NCBI GenBank assembly: GCA_933207985.1 | Contig: OW240915.1 | Location: 107,050,032 to 107,114,031, forward strand | Source: Pelobates cultripes | Lineage: Eukaryota > Chordata > Amphibia > Anura > Pelobatidae | DNA: 64,000 nt | Reading direction: 5' to 3' | Shown: positions 23,307-33,597 of the stretch, piece after piece | How positions within the stretch are numbered: the stretch's first letter is position 1 | How the letters are laid out: each line of letters starts with the position of its first letter | Translations under genes and position numbers: made by a program | Notes under the pieces: generated by a model | Databases searched by the model: none | The model's input: only the letters and a program-made list of their open reading frames with translations | What the model was told of the DNA's origin: nothing

Positions 23307-24552
23307 TTAACACTTTCAGGACTGGACTGTTTTGGCCATGTTGTACGTGAAGGAACAGAGCTGTTTTAACACTTTTGTGGTGTTTGTGTTTAGCTGTAAT
23401 TTTCTACTCTCTCATTTACTGTTCCCATACAAACCATATATTGGGTTTTTTTCAGGACAAGAAGGGCAAGTGCCGCGTGCGCATTCAAGCTGTCAATAGG
23501 AAAGCATTTTTAAATGCTTTCCTATGGACGCTCTGCGTGATGGAGGCATAATACGCCTCCGGTGTCGCAGATGTGCCTCTAGTGGCTATCCGGAAGAAAG
23601 CCACTAGAGGCTTGCTTAACCCTGCAATGTAAACACAGCAGTTTCTCTTTGCATCTGCAGGGTTAAAACCTGAGGACCTGGCACCCAGACCACTTCATTG
23701 AGCTGAAGTGGTCTGGGTGACTATAGTGTCCCTTTAAAAAAAAAAAAAAATAGATTAAAAATTTTGTCTCGAGTTTAAAAACACCCAGCGTTTACATGCT
23801 TTTTTTTTTTTTTTTGCAAGTTATAGGGCTACAAGTACAAGTAGGACATTGCGGTTTTAAAATATATATTTTTAAAATGTATCAGTAGTGACATTGTAAC
23901 ACGGTTATCTGTCATAAATCTCTGAATCACACCTCACATGTACATATTTTTTTTTTAAAGTAGACAACCTGGGGTATTCAATATGGGGTATGTCCAGTCT
24001 TTTTTAGTAGCCAGTTAGTCACAACAACTGGCCAAAGTTAACATTTATATTTGTTTGTGTGTTAAAAATGAAAAAAACTATTATGAACGCTAACTTTGGC
24101 CAGTGTTTGTGACTAAGTGGCTACTAAAAAAGACTGAACATACCCCATTTGCAATACCTTGGGTTGTCTTCTTTTGCAAATGGTATGCCATCATGGGGGT
24201 AATTCTCATTCCTGGGCTACCATACGTTTGCAACAGCAACATAACCAAATCGTCAATTTTCAATGTAAAAAAATTTGACCCTATAACTTTCATAAGCACT
24301 ATAAAACCTGTACATGTGGGGTACTTTTATACTCGAGAGACTTCACTGAACACAAATATTAGTGTTTTAAGACAGTAAAACGCATCACAACAATTATATT
24401 ATGCAAAAAACGTCACCTTCACTGACAATATCATCGCTGTGATATGTTTTACTGTTTTGAAACACTAATATTTGTGTTCAGCTAAGTCTCCAGAGTAAAA
24501 CAATACCCCCATGTACAGGTTTTAGGGTGTCATAGAAAGTTACAGGGTTAAA
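23307..24552. mobile_element. TTAA-target palindromic element, related to 53530-54467
   Basis: It starts TTAACACTTTCAGGACTGG and shares several blocks with 53530-54467: GGTGTTTGTGTTTAGCTGTA, TTATAGGGCTACAAGTACAA and CCTCACATGTACATAT. The right part has two large hairpins: 23993-24045 with about 24088-24143 (AACTGGCCAAAGTTA arms), and about 24330-24375 with 24455-24500 (AACACTAATATTTGTGTTCA arms). A T2-like piece is inserted at about 23453-23737. The right border is uncertain. Confidence 0.5.
23453..23737. mobile_element. T2-like MITE piece, copy C
   Basis: The right end GACTATAGTGTCCCTTTAA and hairpins GAAAGCATTTTTAAATGCTTTC, GCCTCTAGTGG and ACCACTTCATTGAGCTGAAG match the hairpin-type T2-like copies E-G. 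The left end is missing or truncated. Confidence 0.7.
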
Positions 24553-24744
24553 TACAGGGCTAGCAAATTAAATTCTCATGACTTTTGACCTGGCTTGTCA
24601 GGCATGTCCCTCAAATTGCAATCAATAATTTTACATAAATATGCACATAGAATTTAAATATATTTACATATTTATATATTTGAAGTCTACGTGTATATTT
24701 ATGAAGTTATTTATGTAATTTTGTATATGGATAGCTATATATTT

Positions 24745-24927
24745 TGCATTATTTTTATATATATATATATATATATAATTTCATTCTAAGTGTATTTTGA
24801 TATATATACATATATATATATATATTAATATCAAAATACAGTTAGAATAAAATTATATATATTTATAAGTGTTTCAATTTTTTTGTTTTTACATTTTTTA
24901 TATTTATTTTTTATATTTAAATTTTAT

Positions 24928-24968
<41 letters not shown>

Positions 24969-24977
24969 ATATATAGT

Positions 24978-25025
<48 letters not shown>

Positions 25026-25030
25026 GTGTG
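24745..25030. repeat. (TA)n-rich block
   Basis: Long alternating TA runs at about 24757-24777, 24930-24956 and 24980-25020, with ATATATATTAATATCAAAA arms between them. It borders the polypurine minisatellite directly. Confidence 0.85.
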
Positions 25031-25036
25031 TGTGTT

Positions 25037-25690
25037 AGGGAGGGAGGTTTGGATGGAATGGGTAGGGGGAGAGATATGGAACAGATGGAAAAATGGGGGG
25101 AGAGATATGGAATGGGGGTGATGGAGGAGATATGGAAGGAGGGAGAGATGTGGGGGCAGAGATATGGAAGGTAGGGAGAGATGGGGCAGATATGGAAGGA
25201 GGGAGATATGTGGGGGAGATATGGAAGAGATGTAGGAGAGGTATGGAAGAGAGGGAGAGATGTAGAGATATGAAGAGATGTGGGGAGAGATATGAAGAGA
25301 TGTGGGGGAGAGATAAGGAAGAGATGTGGAGAGATATGGAAGACGGAGATATGGAAGAGAGGAGAGATGTGGGGGGAGAGATATGGAAGGGGGAGAGATT
25401 TGGAAGGGAGGGAGAGATGTGGGGGAGAGATTTGGAAAGGAGGAAAAGATGTGGGAGAGAGATATGGACAGTAGGGAGAGATGTGGGGGAGAGATATGGA
25501 AGGGAGGGAGAGATGTGGGGGGAGAGATATGGAAGGGAGGGAGAGATGTGAGGGAGAGATATGGAAGGGAGAAAGACATGGATGGAAGGTGGGAGAGAGA
25601 CATGGAGGGAAAAAGACATGGATGGAAGGGGGAAGAGAGACATGGAAGGGAGGGGAACAGAAACATGGATGGAAGGGGGTAGAAGCGAGT
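25037..25690. repeat. Polypurine minisatellite, about 650 bases
   Basis: The plus strand is almost entirely purine, built from variants of GGGAGAGATGTGGGGGAGAG + ATATGGAAGGGA (about 33 bases). Open frames on both strands here come from the composition and are not genes. Confidence 0.9.
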
Positions 25691-25869
25691 GGAGTGGAGT
25701 GTGCAGCCCCACATTACTCTTCCTGGAGATTGAGGAGGGACTAGGGAGCGAGCAGAGCAGACAATGTGGCTACCTACCTGGCTGAGACTGCAGTTTGCAG
25801 AGGGACTGAGGGGGCAAGTGAAGCAGACACTTCAGACAGTGGCATTACTCCTGAGATAGTAAGTAACTT

Positions 25870-28767
25870 GAGGTGAAGCTTTTGAGTGATTTATACATAT
25901 ATGTAACCAGGATTACATATTGTTTGCATGAGAATGATACAAGTAATTTAAGTTTGTAAAATGGAACAGGAGAGCGCAAACGTGGTAATATAAAATTGCT
26001 TATAATAATAATAATATGGTCTAGCAGCTATACACAAATAAAGTTCCTTAAAAGTCTTTATCTAAAAATGGTTCATAAAAATAAGTGTGAGCGCTATATG
26101 TGATAGCCTTGCAGTAGGCAAATAAATGTGCAAAATCAGCAACTTTACACTGTGAATTAATAGTAGTATGTTAACCTCTATATATCACAATAAGTTAGAT
26201 TATAACTCCAAGGTACTGCAAGGACCAGTGGACGGTAAACTGCTGTAAAAACCTCTGACTTCGCTTAATGTGTTTGTGGTATCTTGGGGACGAGTACCAC
26301 CACTTGCTAATGTAAGAGTTTCTATTTGGGGGGCAAGGGTATCTTTTTATATGAACATATAAATAATTAGCGTCTAGTGATGGGTATTAATAATAAAAAA
26401 AAAAACCTCTAAATCAGATATATGCATGTCTCTGTATAACACTAATCATTTTAAGACAAGAACAACAATTACTCTGTAGTTGCCTAAGACATAGATAGGG
26501 GATATTAAATCACTTCACTGTGACATCTTTACTCTGCACACTTTCTTTTCTCACAGAAAAAGTTCTCAGATTAACAGTTCAATGACCACCAGAGGAAGAT
26601 ACAGGATGACTTATTTGTACATACTTTGTGTAGTAGAATTTGCAAATAACTAGATCTGTGTGCAATAAAAATTTTCAACCCCTCTGCCTACAGCAGCTGT
26701 TTCCCTTTCCAAAACAAACCTACACAACTAAGCAAGGATTAACAGCTTCAGCAGTTAATGCAGTGCCAGTGACATAGCCAGCTCTGTGTACGCCCAGGAC
26801 TGTAGATGCTTTATCAAAAAGGATGTTGGAAGTTGCATCTGATAATATGCCCTGGAGACACATATGAACACAGTTAAAGAAAAAAGAAAAACAAATCTTG
26901 CATAACTGAATATAATTTGAAGTATTTATGTTAGAATTGTGCATTTTAATAAAAAAATTTAAGAAATATAAAAAAATCTGTTTGGGGAAATTCTGAACTA
27001 AATGCTAATGTTTCCTATTATAGTTCAGGGACTCATATTGTTAACTTGTAACGCCAAGACAGGAGAATTTCATCACTTCAGTCAACTGTTTTACAACCCC
27101 AGACTGAACACATTTACCAGTGTAATGGTTTATTGCTGCAGATTCAGACATATTTATTAATCACATTTTTAACAAAGCCTCTAAGGTTTCCTTTCCCTTC
27201 ATAAAATAAAAATTACACTTCTCTTTTTGTTAAAGACAGAAAAAAAAGCCACAGAAAGGGAAAGCCATTAATCTCCGTACAAATTAATGTCCAGTACGGT
27301 ACACATCCTAGTCCTACATGCTTAGATTCTCTGTACATGAGAATATTGGTATATCTTTAAATATAAATCAGGGAATTCATAATGCTTAATTTGATACTTG
27401 AAATGAGAGAAACTGTACTGTATTGGTAAAATCCTTTTATAAAAGTATACAAACCTTCCCCTACCCCCTTAAATCCCACCATATTGAACCATGGCATCCC
27501 GCCACCCCAGAATCCACTAATAGGATATTACCACAAGTCTTTAATGGCAACAAAGAAGGTCCAAACATGCTAACACACTGATCACAGGTCTACCTCAGTC
27601 TACACTCAGATAGCCTTACAAAATTCAAATAAGAATGGAAAAAGTGGATAATGTAAATCTTTCTGGAATGTTATGGATAAATATGTAAATCTTTTACCCC
27701 CTCTAATACCTCCTTTCTTTTCCGTACCCCAAAAAACAATAAAAATGGTCAAATTGAAGAAAAAAAAAATGCCATCCAATTATGAATAAGCCATTAAATA
27801 TCCTATATGAATATAGAATATCTCCATCATTTAACAAATTTAGAGTTGTAAAAAGCATAATAACCAGGAGAATACGAGGGTGGGGCCTGGCTGCTGCAGA
27901 AGTAATGCATTCAACTTCATCTTGAAGACGCCAAATTCTGAAATGAAAGAAGTCTGGCACCTATTTCAGAGAAAGGTGTCTGTGTTTTTGGTATGATCAT
28001 CCAAGACAGAAGGGACTATATTCAATGTTTGCTAGAAAGTAATCTTAATGCAAGTACCCATGACGGTAATGTCGCTTTTATCTTGCACATGAAGCATTTT
28101 CTCTCAAGTACTTTGAGGAGAACTACATCTGTCTACTATAGACATTATACAAGTAATGTAGGATTTGTTTGTATGGTGCACACAATGCAAGGTTTGGTTT
28201 GGATGTGAGGATACATAGCTTACTCCAGTGAAGGGTTAGTGAGCTGTTATGAAAAAGAGCAAAATAAGCCTTTTCACCATATCCTATGCAATAGTCATGG
28301 GTGCATATTTTAGTTTAAGGTACTTTTAAGAAATAATTGTCTTTTTATGAAATATACATGCAATTTGAAATGTTTTAATAGAAAGAAAGAAAAAAAAAGT
28401 CAGCGATCATTTCTATTTTACTGGTCCATTTAAATGGACCTGCACCTTTTTCAGCAATCTGCTACCAACATCCTCTGTTATCAGAGTCATGACAGCTTTT
28501 AATTCAGAGGCTATAGCTGACAGCAAATCCTCTATTTTGGCAAGTATAAAATAAAGAAAGAATTCAAGAATCCGGCAGAGAAAATACTTTTGTTAAAATG
28601 TAAATGGAGCACTGACTGGGAAGGTAAAAATGGAAGCTGTCCATAAAACATATTACATTTCTAGTGCTGCAGTTGATGACTCAAGATGACAGATGACCTT
28701 GAACTATTCTACAGCAACATTCTATTGCAAACCCATAACCGATACATACACCATGTTCTTTTCTTAC
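25870..28767. other. Intron with no identified gene
   Basis: AT-rich sequence. A minus-strand stretch at 26720-26870 reads GILSDATSNILFDKAST and onward behind an AG, but I recognise no family and it breaks no VPS41 exon phase. Nothing else supportable. Confidence 0.4.
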
Positions 28768-28908
28768 TTGGTTTGTCAATAGAATACAGGATGAGGTCCT
28801 CCCATAACTCTGAATCATCTTGCTCTTTGGCAAACTCAATAGCTTTGTCAACATTGTGCAGTTCTTCCATGATCATCTGTAAGGCTTTGCGGCTATTTCC
28901 CATTCGGC
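28768..28908 (-). CDS. vps41: VPS41 coding exon (RMGNS to YSIDKP)
   Basis: It encodes SRMGNSRKALQMIMEEL, then HNVDKAIEFAKEQDDSELW and EDLILYSIDKP. This is one of the most conserved parts of VPS41. The acceptor is GTCTTTCAG and the donor GTAAGAAA. Length is 141 bases, with 2 bases completing Ser and 1 base left over. Phase and sequence fit both neighbours. Confidence 0.97.
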
Positions 28909-29039
28909 CTGAAAGACAAAAGTGTGGAGTATAATGTAAATCAACACAGTATCCACAAATGCTGTATACCCTTAGCAAGATCTATTTGTAAACACATTTT
29001 CCATGCTGAAATGACATGAAAAAATAGGAAATTACCCTC

Positions 29040-29705
29040 ACCTGGTGAAATCTCCTACAGCCGCTACTATAACAGCTGTGCCTCAGGGACATACCCTATC
29101 GTTGGGGAACACCGAAAGCAATGCTGTTCACACATCGGGGGACTGCCTACAGGTCTCGGAGCTATCTGGAACTGGAAATTCTCCTGCAACAGCAAGGGCA
29201 AGAGAAAACCACAAGACTTTCCCAGGCAAGAGAAAACCACAGGACTTTCCCGCCTGAACCCGGCTACGAGAGCGGAGTTCACCCCTCGCCCACCTCAGCG
29301 ATCTATTTCCATCCCAGACCCAACTTGAAGGACAGTGAGGGTCCGGGACTAACTCTAGAAACTGAAGAACTCCCTCCTTCCACCGCTACGAACTGGCTCT
29401 CACCGTGGTCCGCAGCACCACTATATGCTTACACTTTCCTATTTCTTTTGCCTACGTAAAACAATGTGACATACAAGATAATTCAGCTGCTAAGTATACT
29501 CGGCAAGAGGCTAGTCTTAACTACCAGGCCTCACCGCGTGATTTATTATTTCCCTCACCTGCCTCACCGGCATATCTGTTGCAAGCTTTCAAGTATTAGG
29601 CCGGCTACTAGGAGGGAAAAGCGCTCCTTGTTGAGCACTGCCAAACCCACAAGCCCCACAAACCTGTATGAGAGCCCACAAGGGGTTAACAATTTGTGTC
29701 CTACA
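29040..29705. repeat. GC-richer unclassified block, probably an old transposon, interrupted at its right by a Tc1
   Basis: Composition changes abruptly from the AT-rich intron. A 28-base direct duplication (gcaagagaaaaccacaag... twice, 29200-29255) is present. Several short ORFs overlap with no recognisable family. The sequence seems to resume after the Tc1 at 31198. Confidence 0.3.
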
Positions 29706-31197
29706 TACACTAGAACAAAATAATAAATGCAACACTTTTGTTTCTGCCCCCATTTTTTCATAATCTGAACTAAAAAAATATAAGACTTTTTCAAAGTACA
29801 CAAAAGACCTATTTCTCTCAAATATTGCTCACAAATCTGTCTAAATCTGTGTTAGTGAGCACTTCTCCTTTGCCGAGATAATCCATCCACCTCACAGGTG
29901 TGGCATATCAAGATGCTGATTAGACAGCATGATTATTGCAGAGCTGTGCCTTAGGCTGGCCACAATAAAAAGCCACTCTAAAATGTGCAGTTTTATCACA
30001 TAGCACAATGCCACAGATGTCCCAAGTTTTGAGGGAGCATGCAAATGGCATGCTGACTGCAGGACTGTACACCAAAGCTGGTGCCTGTGAACTGAAGGTT
30101 CATTTCTCTACCATAAGCCACCTCCAAAGGCGTTTCAGAGAATTTGGCAGTACATCCAACCGGCCTCACAACCACAGACCACGTGTAACCACACCAACCT
30201 AGGACCTCCACATCCAGCATCTTCACCTCCAAGATTGTCTGAGACCAGCTACCCTGACAGCTGCTGCAACAAACGGTTTGCATAAACAAAAGATTCTGCA
30301 CAAACTGTGCTTGTCCTCCTCATCGGGGTCTTGACCTGACTGCAGTTCGTTGTCGTAACCGACTCGAGTAGACAAATGCTCACATTCGATGGTGTCTGGC
30401 ACTTTGGAGAGGTGTTCTCTTCATGGATGAATCCTGGTTTTCACTGTACAGGGCAGATGGCGTGTATGGCGTTGTGTGGGTGGATAGAGTGGCCCATGGT
30501 GGCGGTGGGGTTACAGTATGGGCAGAAGTATGTTATGGACAACGAACACATTCATTTGTGCATTTTATTAATGGCATTTTGAATGCACAGAGATACCGTG
30601 ACGAGATACTAAGACCCATTGTTGTGCCATTCATCCACGACCATCACCTCATGTTGCAGCATGATAATGCACGGCCCCATATTGCAAAGATCTGTACACA
30701 ATTCCTGTAAGCTAAAAACATCCCAGTTCTTGCATGGCCAGCATACTCACTGGACATGTCACCCATTGAGCATGTTTGGGACGCTCTGGATCCGGGTCCT
30801 GCTAATTTCCAGCAACTTCGCACAGCCATTGAAGAGGAGTGGACCAACATTCCACAGGCCACACCAGATACTGACTGGTTTTTGAACCCTACCGGGTGCT
30901 CCCAATACCGTAAAACTGCACATTTTAGAGTGGCCTTTTACTGTGGCCAGCCTAAGGCACACCTGTGCAATAATCATGCTGTCTAATCAGCATCTTATTA
31001 TGCCACACCTGTGAGATAGATGGATTATCTCGGCAAAGAAGAAGTGCTCACTAACACAGATTTAGACAGATTTGTGAACAATATTTGAGAGAAATAGGCC
31101 TTTTGTGTACATAGAAAAAGTCTTAGATCTTTGAGTTCAGCTCATGCAAAATGGGCGCAAAAACAAAAGTGTTGCGTTTATAATTTTGTTCAGTGTA
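29706..31197 (+). mobile_element. Tc1-like transposon with about 250-bp TIRs
   Basis: The left end TACACTAGAACAAAATAATA and right end (complement) TACACTGAACAAAATTATAA extend as long inverted repeats (about 29706-29990 and 30905-31197), both with TA at the border. Both arms share the segment with gccgagataatccat and tgctgattagacagcat. Length (1492) is normal for the family, and the transposase lies between the arms on the plus strand. Confidence 0.9.
30008..30900 (+). pseudogene. Tc1-like DD34E transposase, frameshifted
   Basis: The N-terminus at 30008 reads MPQMSQVLREHANGML and LQRRFREFGST (helix-turn-helix region). After frame breaks, 30423 reads MDESWFSLYRADGVYG (first Asp), then MLQHDNARPH (second Asp). 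An in-frame TAA follows at 30708, then WPAYSLDMSPIEHVWDALD (Glu). There are 34 positions between the second Asp and the Glu. All three catalytic residues survive but the frame does not. Confidence 0.88.
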
Positions 31198-32414
31198 GAT
31201 TTCACTACCTTGGTTTTTCAATACTTTGTCGCTTTTATCGTTCATTATTGTTATTATTCTCCAAAACATAAAAAAACCTCATTCAGCATGCCTTTCAGAG
31301 CTTGATAACCTAATGCCTCACATAAAACGTACCTACTTGTGCACTCGTTATGCATTCTTAATACGTTGTATTACTACCGTGCTGAATGGCTATGTATTTA
31401 CCTGATAGTGATCTAATACACTGTACAGATTTAGTCTCCTGGATATTCAGCAGTCATCACTTTCCAATAGTGTATACTTAAACATGTGAATCAAATAAAA
31501 CAATGAAGGCAATGCTAATAGATAAAATACAAAACCTCAAACCCTTAGGCCAATAATTAAAACATGAATGAAAACCATGTCAAAGTGGATTTGAATTAAC
31601 CCTTTAATTGCAAATGTGTGACTGGCAATACTCCCTTCCCTAAGATAAAATTGATATACAGACAAATCTCCAGCTGATGTTATACATCAAAAGACACACT
31701 AACCTGATGTTTGCTCCCTTGTTTGAGCAGTGCCACCTGCATACAATTTGCAGTACTTGCTGTATTGCTGTTTAAAAACTGCCTTATCATAGAGATCTAC
31801 CTTTGGAAGGATTCACTCAGGTAAGTTACAGGAGTTTTCTTTCGTGAGCTATCGTGAAAAGGTGAGGCATGGCTTTTTTTTTTTTTTCTTATCCAAAACT
31901 TAAAGTGAACTTGTCATGGACTTGTATACTATGTTGAATTATATTTATTGTGCCTAAAAACTTTTTCACTCACCTTCCATGTCTCTTTATTATTTTTATG
32001 TGTAACTGAAAACTGCTCAATGGTTCCAGTGCTGCCATCACCCCTCTTTTGTGGACTGCAACCTTCACTCCGGCTTAGCGCCTCTCTGGGAAGCCTTGTT
32101 TTGCTTCCCAGTGCCTGGCACAGTCTGCTCAGCTAGACATGTTCTCTCTCAAACTGACATCGGCAAAGAGTTTATGCTGATAGTCTGAATGGGAGGGGGC
32201 ATGATTTTCATAGCAGTTTTCCTTACAATCCATGTATTGGGTGGTGATTTTTCTAGTTTAATGTACAGATAGTCTGAGAAGAGGATTTGGATTAAATTAA
32301 GTACTAAACACCATGACCAGTTGAGAGATTTGAATGTGGAGAAAAACTCAGCATGAATATGAGGCCAGGGTCTTTCAAATGCACTTAAACTGTGTTGGTC
32401 GCCAGAGTCTTCCT

Positions 32415-32494
32415 TTAACCCCTTAAGGACCAAACTTCTGGAATAAAAGGGAATCATGACATGTCACACATGTCATGTGTCCTTAAGGGGTTAA
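32415..32494. mobile_element. 80-bp palindromic TTAA mini-MITE
   Basis: The ends TTAACCCCTTAAGGACCAA and GTCCTTAAGGGGTTAA are near-perfect inverses, with a second inner pair ATGACATGTCACACATGTCA. TTAA is present at both borders. Its right TTAA is also the first four bases of the neighbouring T2-like MITE, so it inserted at that element's terminal TTAA. Confidence 0.8.
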
Positions 32495-32595
32495 AGAGGC
32501 ACTAAAGTGTCTAGAACACAAAGGTTTCTGACACTATAGTTCTAAAACCAGATTTAGGTGGTCAGCCCCCATAACCTCAGGTTCAAAAGATCATT

Positions 32596-32737
32596 ACAAA
32601 CAAATACGTATAGTTAAAAAACATATAAGACCGGGGGCGCCACAATCACAAACATGTGAATATATTTACCATGGTATGTTCATGGATAAGCATATAAGGA
32701 GATAAAAACAAAAATATATATAGTGAAGTATTTAATG
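32596..32737 (+). repeat. Left terminal inverted repeat of the Penelope-like element
   Basis: 142 bases, inverted relative to 37067-37208. Only three differences: two adjacent bases near position 33 of the repeat and one near position 99. It contains ACCATGGTATG and the (TA) run just before ORF1. Confidence 0.92.
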
Positions 32738-33597
32738 TCCCACCATAGAAAAAAGCTTCTTATTTCTAAAGTTAGAAAGACTGGCAGAAAAAGAGGTTAA
32801 AAAATGGTGGGAAATAAAATATTTACAGCAATATATAAAATTGGGAATAACCCCGAGAGGTCTGAGAATTGAAAAACAACCAGCCTTCGGGTTAGAAAAT
32901 GAAAATTTTATGGTCAAGTGGAACGATACTTTAGAGAAATGTTCCCTGAAATTAATGAACCTATTGGTAGAATTCCAACAGAATGAAATAAATGAAGTAG
33001 AAAAGGAGATAAAAATTATTGAAATTGAAATTAGTAACGAATACACTGAAGAGAGAATACAACAACACAGTGTAGAATGATAAAATAGAAAAATTAGAAG
33101 AGAAGATTTTAACTACGAAAGAAGGTAAACTAAATAGAGACAAAGAGGATTACAAAAATGGAAAACAAAGAGAGTGGAAAAAGAAACACTTTAAAAACTA
33201 TAGAACAAATCATAGAGTGACTTATCCTAATATAGAGAGACAAACATATAACAATGATGATAGAAGAAAGATTGAAAAACCATCTAGGGTTCAGTGGAAT
33301 ACCCCGATTAAATCTGGGAGAACGAAATATGAAAATCCCATTGTTAGGAGAAAGGATAAATCAAAATTTATGGAGACAGATAGGACAAAAGATAGTGTAA
33401 AAACTACACAGAAAGATTTTTTAGGAAGAGGACAAAGGAACCAAGTTTTGAGAAGTCCAACAATAAAAAATTATTGGCATCAGAGGAACAGATTTACCCC
33501 TCTAAGTTCAGCTCAAACCCCACCCAAAAAGAGGAAACTCCTAGGAGCCGTAGGAGGATTAGGGGAAATGGAGGAGGGAGAAATGTCAGACTATTGA
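32736..33597 (+). pseudogene. Penelope-like ORF1, broken by one frameshift
   Basis: The first segment is open to a stop at 33076-33078: FLKLERLAEKEVKKWWEIKY, then LGITPRGLRIEKQPA and WNDTLEKCSLKLMNLLV, followed by a charged coiled-coil-like run. The PRGLRI and CS-KLM-LL motifs recur in frog/fish Penelope-type first ORFs. The protein continues in another frame from about 33076 (NDKIEKLEEKIL, then Lys/Arg-rich) to a stop at 33597, overlapping ORF2 by 124 bases. No good ATG was found in frame at the 5' end. A nucleic-acid-binding role is inferred from the basic composition only. Confidence 0.6.

Noticed and set aside
25035..25714. Long open frames on both strands over the GA-rich region (Pro/Ser/Leu/His-rich, up to 244 codons)
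   Set aside because: They are produced by the purine minisatellite, are open in several frames at once and have no family resemblance.
26720..26944. Possible extra VPS41 exon on the minus strand (GILSDATSNILFDKAST...)
   Set aside because: Exons at 28768 and 22054 already join in phase and match the protein without a gap; no family match.
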